A stretch of DNA of 64,000 nt from Paralvinella palmiformis (GCA_025642065.1 JAODUP010000314.1:131001-195000); one strand, 5' to 3'; shown: positions 34,744 to 47,818, numbered from the stretch's first letter. A program made the numbers and translations. The notes: generated by a model not told the origin, from the letters alone.

Positions 34744-35973
34744 GATGAAGTTCGTTTTGCTTGTTTCCGTCATTTAGAAAGCAGTAGGTATGTTTGTTTC
34801 ATGTAATTATATAAGTGCTTTGTCCCATTCTCACTCACTCACTCACTCACTCACTCACTCGCTGACTCACGCTCTTACTCAATCACTTCCACACTCATTC
34901 GATCACTCACTCAATCAATAACTCATTCACTCGTTCGCTCACTCACTCACTCGCTGACTCGCTGACTCACGCTCTTACTCAATCACTTCCACACTCATTC
35001 GATCACTCACTCAATCAATAACTCATTCAATCGCTCACCCACACTTAATCACCCATTCTATCTGTCTCTATCTCCTAGCCAGAAGGTAGTTGGCCCATTT
35101 GACAACAAACATTTGCAATTTAATCTAGTTGCCTTTGAAATAAGATAAATGTACCAGCATACTATTGTCCTTAAAATAATCTACGTAAGATAGCAACGAC
35201 AATAATGATGTTGCTATAAACATATAACCTTTCTATATTCCCGGAAATGTAAGTGCATCCTTTGACCACACTGCCACCTAATAAGTTCTTTTATTTAGCA
35301 GTAAGCCAGACGCTGTTCGATTATCCTCTATTGTTATCCGGGTTCTCCGTTGCCATTAGATAGTTTTGAGCAGCGACATTTGATTGTTAAGGAACTAGAT
35401 GTTAAGACAATGGATGATTGTACATAACAGTACATAATCATTGTGTCTTTGAATAGTTCTAAAGTCAAGTATATTTGTATATAATTAATATCGTTTCGAT
35501 GGTTTTCTCAGAAAAGACGACAAACAGAAGATATCTTTGTATTCATTCTCCACTAATATGTCTCACATCGCTAGCTGTGGGAGCGGTATGAAGCTGTTAG
35601 TATTATTTATATTAACTGATGGTATAAACATTCTGATGCCGAATGCCTTAATAGTATCCATAGTAGAGAGATTAATGTACTTGCAGACATTGGCTGCGAA
35701 TTTCTGACTTCATCATCAGCGTGCAAGTTAATACACAAATTCACTTCTCCGACGGGTAAAAGAAACCTTAATAATTGTCCTCTTCTTTGTGATGAAAAAG
35801 ACGAAGAGTCTTGTGTGAGCAGTGATGTTCTTGCTTGCCCCTTAAGATATAAGAGCGAGATAGCTTTATTTGATTGTATGCTTGGGTACGTTTTAGGCTC
35901 TTGTTATTGGTGTCTGTATTTTAACATCTTTCGCTGTATAATTCTCTGTTCGTCTGTTTTGTTTTTTATTTAG
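34744..35973 (+). pseudogene. small secreted-protein paralogue, disabled (copy 1)
   Basis: A plus-strand relative of the minus-strand gene at 51800-52551, with all three exons traceable. Exon 1 starts MKFVLLVSVI but the next codon is TAG where the intact gene has TGG; its donor GTATGTTTG is conserved. Exon 2 (about 35348-35430) keeps coding similarity, but the acceptor CAG is changed to CCG and a TAA lies near its end. Exon 3 (acceptor TACTTGCAG, from 35687) stays open to a TAG at 35971-35973 and shares the GC.F......C.LI spacing and the LLC..D pattern. Introns also align, including the TCAC-rich intron 1 repeat and the block CTCACATCGCTAGCTGTGGG. Exon 3 is richer in cysteine than the intact copy. 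A rescued form with another first exon cannot be excluded. Confidence 0.7.
34838..35045. repeat. CTCA-based minisatellite with a duplicated 70-bp block
   Basis: (ACTC)n tracts surround two near-identical blocks, each spanning GCTGACTCACGCTCTTACTC through AACTCATTCA. A much shorter version occupies intron 1 of the intact gene near 52430. Confidence 0.85.
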
Positions 35974-36564
35974 TTTTTGTCATTCTCTCTCTTTGCTTAT
36001 CTCTCTAAGGATCTTCCAATTGATGCACACATCTTCCCATCTGTTTGTGCATAGTAGGGAAAGATTGTAGGGACATTTTACTTAAGACTGAGATTATCTT
36101 ATATTTGGATTTACAATGGCTATCAATATACCGCTGTATCCTGCAGTAAATCCTGTGTCTAAGTGTGAATTTCAACAATGCTCTCTTTTTGTGCGATAAT
36201 GTGAGAATTCAATAAAATAAAACTGCATCAGCTATTAATCTGTCGAGTGAGATTATATATATATATTGTGTGTGTGTGTGTGTGTGCATGGATGGGTATA
36301 CATGTAAGAGTGCGTAAGTGCGTCCCTGTGTGCTAACTCGTGCGCTCGAATACTATATATGATATAATAATGGCTGAAAATCTGAGTGCTTGACACTCGG
36401 ACCAAAATTGTTCTACACCCTTTACTTCAAATTATTAGTAAAAACGAAACTTTGGCATCAATTTGAAATGAAACGAAAATAAATACCCATGCACGCCCCC
36501 CCCCCCCCTACTTTAGCTCCGGGTCAAAACATATATCGAAAGGGTTATATTTAATTTCCAAAAC
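35974..36564. other. unassigned intergenic sequence
   Basis: Contains a CTCTCTCT stretch, a TA/TG microsatellite at 36255-36286 and a C-run near 36496. No gene was recognised. Confidence 0.3.
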
Positions 36565-36716
36565 GGTGTCTATCACATAGTGGGTAAGAGCGTGGCACTT
36601 TCTTACTCATGGCCATGCTGTGCGGGAGGTCGGAGGTTCGAATCCGGGCCGTGGCACTACAGTAGGAGTTTTTCATCCGGTCAATCAACTGGTAACGTTT
36701 TCTACGTCGAATATGC
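36565..36716 (+). mobile_element. tRNA-derived SINE, family C
   Basis: CACATAGTGGGTAAGAGCGTGG (A-box region) and GGTCGGAGGTTCGAATCCGG (B box) are followed by GGAGTTTTTCATCC and AACTGGTAACG. It matches the minus-strand copy at 28.8 kb. Confidence 0.85.
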
Positions 36717-36932
36717 TATCTATTGTAAATTCGAAATTTATTAAAATTAGTCCTTTTGGTGAGGCAGTAAATTAGAGACATCAAATTATCTTATTATCGC
36801 TCATTAATAATTTGGGGGCGTTGTTTATGGGTGAGGACTTAATGTTGGTATTTAGAATTGTAACGGACCGGAAACAGTTTAGAGAATAAACCAGATGGTC
36901 AAGATTGTATCTGCAATTTATTAATAATATAC

Positions 36933-38580
36933 TTGATGACAATCTACAAACATCACATTGGCGACGAGGTTATTCGAACTCTATCGGTGTTAATCGTTAT
37001 CTGTGTGTACACGATGGCAGGTGCATTGCCAATATTTCCAACGTTTGAGTGTGATGACTTAAATAATGCCGGTCCACGTTGGACGAAGTGGTTGAGTCGT
37101 TTTGAAGTGTTGTTATCCGCCATGGACGTTCGTGATACGGAACCAGAGAAGAAAAGAAAAAAAGCTTTGCTATTGCACTATATCGGTGCAGAGTGCTATG
37201 ACATTTATGAAACTTTGAAGAACGAAGAAGACGATTACAGTGCTGTCAAAACGAAAATGAATGACTATTTTGTGCCGAAATATAACAGTGAGTTTGAAGA
37301 TACATTTTCAGACAGGCAAGTCAGAAAGAAGGTGAGAATTTGGATCAGTTTTGCACAATATTAAAGCAATGGTCTGTTAATTGTGACGTTACAGAAGGCA
37401 CAGTGGAAAATGAAGTAAAAACGCAAATGATTCATGGCTGTACGTCCAAAAGCTTGAGAAAAAGGGACTTGTCAAAACCTATGGACTTGAAAACACTGCT
37501 AGATCATTGTAAATCGATGGAGCTAGCGCTTTCTCAGTCTCATGCAATAGATGGTGGAATGACAGCCGAAACGTCAAATCGTGTGCATAAACAAACTGGT
37601 GTCAAGGGAGGTGCAAGACGCAAATATTTGCTGAAAAAACAGTCTGAAAAATCATTTGATAGATTTTCTAATGGAACGCGCACTTGTTTCAACTGTGGTG
37701 ATCAGTACCCATATGAAGATGACTGTCCAGCAAAACATCGTCGTTGTTACAAATGTGAATCGTATGGACAATACTCGAAATTTTGTAAGCGAAAAGTTCC
37801 GAGAACAAAACAACATGATAAGTGGCACAAGAAGTCTCGAGAACAAACAAATAAAGTTTATATCAGTAACGTCGCAGGTAATTGTGATAGTGGTTCTGAT
37901 TATTCACTGGCAGTACGAAAAGGTGAGGAGAAAATTCCTGCAATTAACATTCAACTAGCTGGGGTGATGTTATGATGTTCATAGACAGTGGAACTAGTGT
38001 AAACACTGTCGATGTGAAAACTCATAAAACACTGTGTGAACATTCTAAAGAATTTTGTGAGTTATCAAAATCAGACACGAAATTATTCCCTTACGCATCC
38101 ACAAAAGCATTAGACTTGAAAGGAACATTCAGTGCAACAATTACATCGTCTAAGACTGGAGTAAATGTTGATGATGAATTCTATGTTGTGAGTGACGCTA
38201 AAAGCTTTTTGCTGTCTTATGACACTGCAAAGCGGCTGAAATTAATCTCAATCATCAATGCTATAGAAGATTCAAGATCAAATGTGACAAATAAAATTGT
38301 ACATGGTTTTGATTCAATATTCCACGGACTAGGAAAACTGAAGGATTTCCAGCTACAACTGAATATTGATGATACAGTAGAACATGTGCATCAAAAACAA
38401 GCAGCTACATGAGGATGACATATGTGAAGATCCTCAAAATACGCCGACTCCTTGGGTGTCACCTATAGTGGTACTACCTAAGCCACGTGATCCATATATA
38501 CAGAGCTGCCACCAAACGAATGAGATACGACGCTCTTGGGTACGAGTTTGTAATGTTGTCAATCCATAACAGTCCACAGT
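36933..38580 (+). mobile_element. Ty3/gypsy LTR retrotransposon fragment (gag, protease, start of RT)
   Basis: TTGGCGACGAGG (36958-36969) resembles the segment just inside a gypsy 5' LTR. Gag follows from about 37014, with one frameshift near 37335. Two CCHC knuckles follow at about 37686-37788 (CFNCGDQYPYEDDC and CYKCESYGQYSKFC). Protease follows with FIDSGTSVNTVD (active-site DSG), then the TPWVSPIVVLPKP start of RT. Further frameshifts follow, and RT ends within its first motifs. An LTR end may lie at 36856-36955 (TGTAACGG...) but no 3' LTR was found. It is a decayed, truncated element. Confidence 0.75.
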
Positions 38581-39034
38581 TAATTATATCAGAGAGCTTA
38601 AATATAGAGAGGCGTTACTCTTGCCGCGCCATGATGAATTTTGAACAAGTGGCGCCTCCAGCGACCGGAGGTATTTCTCAGATAAACATAAGCTCTCTGG
38701 TTGTCCACATGTGATGGTTTACATGTGTGCGCATGGTTGAAATGAATTGCCAATACTAGTACTATATGTTACATGATCACATACTATTTTATTAATTAAC
38801 ACTTTAATTGTGCACACATGATATTGAAAAAAAACACGAAGCTCTCAAACTGTAAATAAAGAATTAAGTGATTTCACAGCCCAGTCACTTAAATCCAAAG
38901 CAAAAGAGCAGACTAACCTTGAATACAAATCGGACCTATACATGGACGATGTAAAAAGGTATGTTAATTATTTTTAGTTCCTGTTTTACGTACTTGTATA
39001 TATTAAGAATATTAAGTACATATACTATATTTAG

Positions 39035-39081
<47 letters not shown>

Positions 39082-39481
39082 TTAATGAAGCTGATATGTC
39101 CCATAAGTCACCCACTTAAATATTGAGTCACCTTGTACAATTTGGGTGGCCTCAAATTAATAACAAAATGACTGGCCTGTTTGTAGTTCATACTTGAATA
39201 AAGTCAGATTGTTCCATTGTTGTTGATGTACATAAGAGATGACTCGAGAATTACAAGAACGGAAATACAACTTTTCTCTGAGAGTAGTTTGAAACATACA
39301 TATTAGGAACAAGTCATTTTGATAAAATGATAAACTATAACTTCAATAAAACATTGTAATACTAAAACACTAGTAATTGAAGTTATAGTTCTGCGTTTCA
39401 TATATATAGTTTGTTCTCTATTCATAACGTTCATTAATAACTGTTCATCATTCTCATTATAAAAGTAGAATGGACATACAG

Positions 39482-39544
<63 letters not shown>

Positions 39545-42310
39545 AGACCTGTTGTAAACAAATCTGATTGTAATAGTGAATCAAAAACTGTATCATCTTT
39601 CATAAATAACCACTAAAACATTTTGCTATGTATCACCCTTCTATTAAAAATAAGACAATTTTGTAGAATAAACAAATTTAACTTTGCCTTATAATTGCCT
39701 GCTTATAACATTAGACGTTGAAAGCATGTATACTAATATAAATCACACCAAGGGGATGCAAGCAGTCCTGGAAGTAACAGAAAAGTATCCCATATATGTT
39801 TCTAAATATTTTAATACACGTGAACCACCCATTAAATTAAAATAATTTAAATTTTCTATCTGTATTAATCCAGTGAATTATTTATATACCACTGTATTCA
39901 AAGACCCTAAAACAAAAATAACTTATTGACCAAGGTATTTTTCTCTTTAACTAACCGATTTTCATCAGATGTTATACAAACATCCAAAAAATGAAGATTG
40001 TATATATAATCTATCCAATTACATACAGGATAAACATATTTTTAGTTGTATCATGATCTATTTACATTGCTTATTGAGTCTTTTATGAACTATGGTGGAT
40101 GAATGTGTTCTTTGAGATCCTGGTTTTTTCTTTTCTTTCGGTCTCTTAATCCTTAATACTTCAACGCTTATTGAATAATATTTATTTGAATATTTTGCTT
40201 ACTGTGTGCTCTGCTAATATTGGTCGATTACGAAAAGGGGGGCGTTAGGGGAGATCTTTGTTGACTTTAGTTCAGTACTTAAATGTTATATGGTATTTTG
40301 TTAATATCGTAGAACTTTGTTATTCTTCGGCGGAGACCGTATGAACTCTGGTAACGTAACGATATTTCATACCTAAATTATGTTACTTTAATATTAAAAC
40401 TTATAATAATGTTAATATTAAGTTATCATAATGTCGTTATTTGCCATTGAAAGGAATCTGGTGATAAAATATGACAAGCGTGTTATAAATAGGAAATATA
40501 TCGCATCAAATTAACTGCATCTTTCATGGAATTAGGATACCGGATTATTGCAGCGTATAGAAATATGTTGTACCAAGAGCATATCAACTACCCAACTAAC
40601 AGAAAACAACATTACGTCAATATTATTAATGTATTACTTAGAAGAGGAATAAAGCCCTATGTTGAACAAATGTTTGCAATAACAGTACGAAACAAACTAT
40701 ACTGACGAGTTTGTAATCTATTTATATACATTACACGTCACCAAAGAAAGCAAACTTTATATAATGAGCAATGGCGCATTTATTGTTCTCTTCGGTAAAG
40801 CGCCACTTATTTCTAAATATATATTTACTGTAAAATTAACTTTCATTCCATTTATTAGTTGGATTCGCATCGCTCAAATATCGACTTTTCTACTGCGGCT
40901 ATTATACAAAAATCAAACCAATTTAATGTTATTTACAAAAGTTCAAAGTGATGTTAGCTATTTGACAGTTGCTGAGCTAGGTAAATCCTAGACGCTAAGT
41001 TGTTTTTACGTTAGTATGACTGGTGATTTATTATTTAACCAAGATAATAACTACTGCAGCATCCACGACATTTAAGCTTAAAAAGTGTAAGGATTAATAA
41101 TAATAATAAAATTAAAACATTTCTATAGCGCCAATATCCTCGAAAAGAATCTAATACAGGGGTTGGGCAAACTCATATTTACAGGTATATATTTTACTTG
41201 AACCACAGCAAAGCACTGCTGAATGTAAGGTGCGGTGTAAAGGTATCTTGTGTATATGTATTAACTTATCACTTAACCACAAGCACGTATTGTTTACTGC
41301 GAGCTGTGGTGTCAAATGGCACTTTTTGAATGTGATTCCGCTTTCTGTCCGTAGCTCAGTGTCTGATTTGCGTTAATCTTCAGTAACTGTGTTATTATTA
41401 ATGCAATACGTTATCTATGAAAGTTATCCCTTTTTAAGAAAAAAGTATCTTTTACATTTTTTCTGCCAATCATTTAGACATAACTAAGTACACTTTATAA
41501 AACAAAAACCATCGATATCAAACTAGATGTAAATAAACATTATACACTGAAAGTTTGTATTATACAAATAAAAACAAAAACACCCCTTGTACGTGTTATT
41601 CATTAGTTATTCTCTATACATTATAACTGAGTTAGTGAGTGAGTGAGCGAGTGGTCACGGTGATGATCAGATAGGAGATATATGGTCGAGGTGCGAACCT
41701 TTGCGCTAAATATCCCTGAAAAGCAGATACGAATCGTTTTCGCACTCACAACCTGGAAATGTTCAGTGAAGTATTTCAACAACTGCGCTGTGGAAGTTCC
41801 CACTCGCTAAAAATATAATGATCTCTTTAAGTTAAGAAATTATTACCCTTTCCATCATTACCTTATTATTATTATTATTATTGCGAATATGATTTTAAAA
41901 ATAAGCAAAATATTCACATCGAAATTATGGCATACAAATTACAGCCACATACTAAGCACCTTTAGCCTGGCCGTTTCTCGACCGACTATTTATCATAATG
42001 CGCAGAGATTTTATAAATATCTGTGATAAATCTTTCACGTTCGCTATGATAACCCCATGAAAGAAGAAAATGAGTCGCATTTAAGATCATATATAGTATT
42101 ATAGTAAATATATACATTCGTACACATAATCATAACTTCTTGTTATCTGGATCATTACGTGTACAATGAGACTATCACGTGTATAAGGTATTTTGAATAA
42201 TAATTAGAAATTATGACATTTTGATACTCTGATGGTATTTGTGTCAGTTTGACTTGATCATCGATAGATATAATAGAATAGAATTGCATTTCCAACATAC
42301 ACGCAATACA

Positions 42311-42350
<40 letters not shown>

Positions 42351-44015
42351 CTATATAAATCTTAAGAAGTTTAACAGGATCCAAAAACACAACAAATTAA
42401 AGAAAATAACAGGGTAGGCAGTTCCTAGATGTATTTTTTCTCAAGCCTGACTTACCTGAGGAAAACAAATGGACAGTTTATATGGCGTTGAGAAGAAATA
42501 AACAGATTTGCTTTCGTAACTTATTTGAATTTTTAACTAGACATATTATGAAGCAGTGTATGAAACCATCTGTTCTATATTTTGAGAATACCATACAGCG
42601 GCAATTTATTGGCAAAATTAGTTTTGCACCTGGTTTGATACAAGATATCTGATTGCCTAGGTGCTCCCGAGTTGGGAATGTCATGGTTAAATCTGGATAT
42701 TTACTCAAATGAGTGGGGTGGATATTTTGTGATGAAGTCAAGATACAAATAAGCTTGATTGAAATATATATTGATCAGATAGATTCATAATATTTGTAAC
42801 TTCAAAAATGGGTCAGTATTGGTGGTTCGAATTGCACGTTTCTGAAGTAACACTGTGTGGTGTAATGCTTTGACATTGCAATTTCCCCATGCCAATATGC
42901 CATGTAAATGTCACAAATAAAGAATGTCAAGGTTATGTAAAACTATTAGGAGTGCATTTTGATGCTAAATTAAATGTCAAAAAACAACTTTAAAACCCAA
43001 AATGTTCTTTCAGGACTCTAAAACACTTATTTAAGGATGTGTTTATGTTATTTAATTTATTCATCCTCTCGCAATATATATTTTAACAAATATTCTGCCA
43101 ACACTTTGGAATTATACATATGAAGATAATAGGCAAAATGTAAAATATGGCACTGAAGTTCGTTTGCAACGATTTCCTTTCAAGCTACACTGATCTAATA
43201 GAAAAAGAAAATATGTTGTTTTTTAGGTTGTTATGATAATAATAATAATAATAGTCTCAGAGGTGTTTAAATGTATCAATAATCTAAATCCTTAATAACT
43301 TTACACCAAGTTTGCTCTGATAGGATATTTGTACAACACATAAAGGTCACAATTAAGTCTACTCGAGTATAATACCATAAATAATGCTAAATATGAAGGT
43401 GCAACTTTATGAAATATGCTGGATGAAAAGGTAAAACGATCCGTATCATTAAATGTTTTTTTAACTATGATTATTTCATACCAGTGACTGATATGTAACA
43501 TATTTGTAGCATTTATGTATTAGCGAACATACAAGATGTGTCATGTAAATAACCCTTAATAAGCTATCATGTCTCTATCCGATTATACAATAATGTTGAT
43601 GTTTTGGCAGGTTTCAGTGGGTGAATGGGTTAAATGCACATGACCATATGATGTAAGGTCACATTCTAAACAAGCAAAGGTATTGTAATAAGTTTAAAAG
43701 TTATGCATGGATGATTGTCAATACATGTATAACAGTTATTCTATGTTACTTATCTGTATATACCCATTCGAAATTTATATATCTATATAATACGTTTTTT
43801 TATATTTATCATTGCCGATAAATAACACTTCCGTTACTGAAATATTTAACTCTTCTATTCGACTTTAATTAAATGATTATCTAATTTTATTTTATCTTAT
43901 TACGTGTTAAAATAATTATATCTTTGTCCTCTTATCGGAAGGGTTTTGAAAACTTCTGGCTTTAACATAATTAAAGTGTAATTATATTAAAGTTGTAATA
44001 TTTAAATTTATACAA
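38581..44015. other. gene-poor AT-rich region
   Basis: Holds CA/TA microsatellites at 39037-39080, 39483-39544 and 42316-42348 and (TTA)n near 41867. A possible isolated exon lies at 38880-38957. A stretch at about 42360-43200 looks like a decayed reverse-transcriptase 3' region (for example LGVHFDAKLN near 42960), but too weakly to call. No convincing gene was found. Confidence 0.35.
41098..41172 (+). repeat. dispersed repeat family H, copy 1
   Basis: An (ATA)n start, TTCTATAGCGCCAATATCCTC and GGGGTTGGGCAAACT match the block at 53226-53316. Confidence 0.5.
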
Positions 44016-44018
44016 TTC

Positions 44019-44098
<80 letters not shown>
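44016..44098. repeat. (GT)n microsatellite
   Basis: Pure GT tract of about 80 bp. Confidence 0.95.
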
Positions 44099-44100
<2 letters not shown>

Positions 44101-44239
44101 CCCGTTTCAATAACTATTTATCATAACTAATAATAAATAATGCCAGACAATCAGCACATTAGATCACTTTACACATGAAATGTCATGTTAGCTCTCTCCG
44201 TGGTTCAGCCACTGCAATATAATCAGGCAGGTGTCGCAC

Positions 44240-45250
44240 TCAAAATGTCACAGTCCCTAGAAAACTGCGAACTTCTGCTTGATTCTTTGGTGTTCGTTGA
44301 TCAATTATCGCTTTTACTAGCGACTCCGTAGGAACAATTCCATGTTGTGATAGCAAATGTCCCATAAAGGTAAGTTCATTCATCCCAAGCTCACATTTCA
44401 TCTCATTTAATGGCAGTCTTTTGTCACTGATACGCTGTAGTACACGTTCAACTCGTACATACAATTCTGTCTGAGTAGGTTCCCAAACAATCGAGTCATC
44501 GGCTATGTTTCGTGTATTCTCACAATCAGCTAGTAACTGTTGTAAAACATGCTGGCACAATTGTTGTATAGACGTAATTCCGGACAGTAATCTTTTTTTA
44601 GGGGAACCGTCCTCTGTGTGTCACAAACGTAATGATGTAGCTCGAATTTTCTTCTAATTCGACTTGATGGAACGCCATTTGTCAATCCAATCGAGCAAAA
44701 CACTGTGCCCGATTCATATAATGTAATAGTGAGCTCCAGTAGCCTAGCGGTTAAGTACCCGGCACTTGGTGCCAACGGTCACAGGTTCGGACCCCGTAAG
44801 AGGTCGAAACTTTTCCAGGGATTAATTTCTCGGCTCACTACATCGTGGGTGGGTGACGACGTTAAATGGCGGTGCCGTCTCCACTGAATTATTTAAAATA
44901 AAGGGGGACGTTGAAGACCCCTTGGTGACGTAAAACACTCTGGCAGTGACCACCCTCAGGGTATTTCGGCTCCATCTTTCTGTACTGCTCCCCTGTGAGT
45001 GGTGGGGGAGGATTTTCTCAATCGTGCCGAATAAGCGGCAGCCTGGGGATTCTCCCCGAAAACCCAAACAAACATATCGTGTAGTATTTCCTCTAATGTC
45101 AGAATAGGATGACGCTCACGCAATACTGTTTCATTCGCACAACGCACAACTAAGTGCACTCGTAGCTCACCAAATGGTTTCAGAATAACTACCATGCAGG
45201 GGTAACACGCAAGGAGTTGGACCTTCAAATGGTTATTTGATGTCACTTTC
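44240..45250 (-). mobile_element. Ty3/gypsy reverse-transcriptase fragment split by a SINE
   Basis: On the minus strand, 45246-45073 encodes the early RT region (GELRVHLVVRCANE, then RERHPILTLEEILHDM). Coding similarity resumes at about 44718-44240 beyond the SINE and ends with LTFMGHLLSQHGI and RTPKNQAEVRSFLG, the typical RT/RNase H junction. Frameshifts blur the middle, so the catalytic core is not readable. It may belong to the same lineage as the + fragment at 37 kb, but the two barely overlap. Confidence 0.75.
44719..45072 (+). mobile_element. SINE family B, near full-length
   Basis: A tRNA-like head with A-box-like TAGCCTAGCGGTTAAG and B-box-like CAGGTTCGGACCCC, then the family body (GGTCGAAACTTTTCCAG, TTAATTTCTCGGCTCAC, CGTTAAATGGCGGTGCC, CAGGGTATTTCGGCTCC, GCCTGGGGATTCTCCCCG). 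It interrupts gypsy coding sequence, which fixes its ends to within a few bases; CATAT occurs at both junctions as a possible short target duplication. Confidence 0.85.
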
Positions 45251-46267
45251 TAGCAATTTGTCAAGTTTGCTGTTCAATTTCGTTCTAATGTGGAACGGTA
45301 TTCGTCTCACAGATTGTGCTATTGGTTTTACTGTATCATCAATAGGTCTATGGAGTTTTATTGATCGATCATTCAACTTTCCTACTCCACAAAAGAAATT
45401 CGTTTTTTTTCCATTTCATCCCATTGAAGTAACCATACCTTCATTTTGTTGAACTGTCTGTACAACTATATTCAGAATGCTTAAATGAATTGCGAGTTTA
45501 CGACTAAATACATTAACTTCATCAACGTCTACTGAATAAATAATCCATGTTATTTGACTATGTCTTAGACTAAGTTAGAGGTTAATCTTAATTAAATCAC
45601 ATGCATTTTATTTACAGTTGGTCCTAAACATCAGGAAAAAGAACCTCAAAGCATACAGATACATCCAGACTATGAGTACATATTACCAGGCTGAAATGAA
45701 ATGTGCTTAAACTAGGCCACTCAACTCAAAGTAATAGCTACGGATGACATGTCTGAAGGTGAACGTACTGCCCAAGATAAATCATTTCCTTATCTATCCT
45801 GCATTCCACGAATGTCCAGTCCCCAAACATAAAGGCTCCTTTACCATCGCTTAAAACACCCTATATAGAAATGTCATGAAACTCAACATTTATCCAGGTT
45901 TTAATAAAGCTTTGTTCGACACTCAAAATTAAAGTTAATGTAATGCCAGAGTAGTCGAAATTATGCTGTGTTGTTTTTGATAAACTGGCAATAAATGAAA
46001 ATGTGTCATATAACACTAAGCATGATGAGATGGAAGATGTTGGAGATGTTGGAAAATTTAAATATTTAGTCAGTCATTGTGTTTATGTTGAGAGGTTTGG
46101 GGTGTAAGTGGAAGCAACCAATTGTTTTTGTTGTTTTTTGTAACCAACAGTACTCCAAGTCCTGATTTGCTGAAAATTAGTTTCTGAAGTGTGTTAAAAG
46201 TACAAGTGAACGTGTGGCCTTATTGTCAAAGCTTTGATATGTAATCGATAGTCAAATAATCAGTCGT
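45251..46267. other. unassigned region with one possible terminal exon
   Basis: At 45619-45694 an acceptor TTTTATTTACAG is followed by a short open segment reading GPKHQEKEPQSIQIHPDYEY then ILPG and a stop. It could be the last exon of a + gene whose other exons are not visible, or a stray relic. Nothing else was recognised. Confidence 0.25.
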
Positions 46268-46358
46268 AGAGTAGAGACATAAAGTAGATTCGAGACCACA
46301 TGAGTTCGGAGTTTTGAAAGAGAGAACTTATCTAAGGCCGAGATAAGGTACTTTTCGA
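46268..46358 (+). repeat. repeat family I, copy without hairpin
   Basis: TAAAGTAGATTCGAGACCAC, GAGTTCGGAGTTTTGAAAGA and AAGGCCGAGATAAGGTACTT match the tandem copies at 62727-62990, except that the GC-rich foldback between GGCCGAG and GGTACTTTTC is absent here. Confidence 0.75.
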
Positions 46359-46869
46359 TTAGGCATACTTATTACCCTTTTCAACTGCACCAAATGAGTG
46401 GCAAATCCAACTTTCTAATTCAGTTCATAGCCCCAGCCTACCAATTGTCTTCACTCTAGATGCCGCTATTACTCCTGTCCTCATTTATTTAACTTTTATC
46501 CTTGAATATATATAGTTAGATTTCCAATGCCTTACTGCTGACTTCTCTTGAGAAATTCCATTCGATGATACGATAAAATCTGACAAGTTTTCCGCAATGC
46601 GGCGCTGCTAACCGTTTATTTCGCGCAATGCCATAAGCTATTGCCCGATGCCCCGTCTTATTCGATATGGTCTTTGGTAGCAACAGACGGAATTCATGTC
46701 ATAACCTTCAATATTCGATAAATGCTTGTAATTCAAAAACACTAAATCGGAACGTTATAATGGATCCACGGATACATTTTGAAATTAAGATCAGCTAGTA
46801 ACATAATTATGTGACTATGTGACGTCATAATCTCTTTAAAAAAGTTTTTTTTACGAAACTGTTATTTAG

Positions 46870-47064
46870 ATGATGATGATGATGAAGATGATTAATTGAT
46901 GTTTTACGGCCACCTTTGTAGGCTAAATGGGCCGAGCGACTTCCAAAGGTAATGAGACGAAGTGAAAGACGAAACAACCTTCAGATATGCCCACGCCGGG
47001 ATTCGAACACGGGTGGTAGTGATCTGTGGTCCAACACGCTACCGCTAGACCACGGAGGCGCCCC
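46870..47064 (-). mobile_element. SINE family A, complete, with perfect target duplication
   Basis: Runs from a (GAT)n-rich tail at 46870 to the tRNA-like head ending CGGAGGCGCCCC. It is flanked by an exact 14-bp duplication AAACTGTTATTTAG (46856-46869 and 47065-47078). The head in sense orientation has GTGGTCTAGCGGTAGCGTG and GTGTTCGAATCCCGG, clean A and B boxes. Confidence 0.95.
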
Positions 47065-47078
47065 AAACTGTTATTTAG

Positions 47079-47818
47079 GACCTGTATATTATTACTAACA
47101 GAATAAATACGGTAAAATCAATTGCACAGATGATTAGATTATTTGCAGTTAAGTGACAATAAACATTGGCCAAGACGTCCTAAATTAATAAATACCACGA
47201 CCACAAGGTATGATTGGAAGACTAGGTTGATTCGGAAATGAAAGTTTTCCAAACCAAACCGGATCAGTTTGGATTTTCTGGTTAATACCTCAATCAATCC
47301 TAAGACAATGACAGGTCAGCACTACCTGTGACAAGCCGTTCTATTTCTGTCACCGATTCCCTCAGCAACATCCCATCTTCCTTATCTGAACCGTCCATTC
47401 AAATGGCATTTTTGGGGGCGGATAATCGGCGAAATTGGCGAAGAACAATTTGCAGTTTTTGTCCCTCAGCTAAGTGTCATTTGTAAGAATGTATGCAATA
47501 TGTTCAAGTTTCTGGATATTTAATCAAATATAATAATAATGTAATAATAATGTGAGATTTATGTAAGGACAATCTAGAATAAATTTAAATTGTCATGACT
47601 GACGAAAATAATGCAAGCAAATGAAGTAAGGGTGCTTTATTAAATATACATTATTATTATTATTTGATGTTAAAGTGAATAATGGGAATCCACCCATCAC
47701 GCAACCTTTTGTATATATATATATATATATATATATCCACCGTTAGCTCTTCGGGATTTGTGCTACATGTTTTCTTTGAAGTTGATTGATAAAGTTAGCC
47801 AAAGCCTTATGTAGGACT

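Noticed and set aside
42360..43200. Possible reverse-transcriptase 3' domain
   Set aside because: Only short scattered resemblances such as LGVHFDAKLN; too degraded to assign a family or boundaries.
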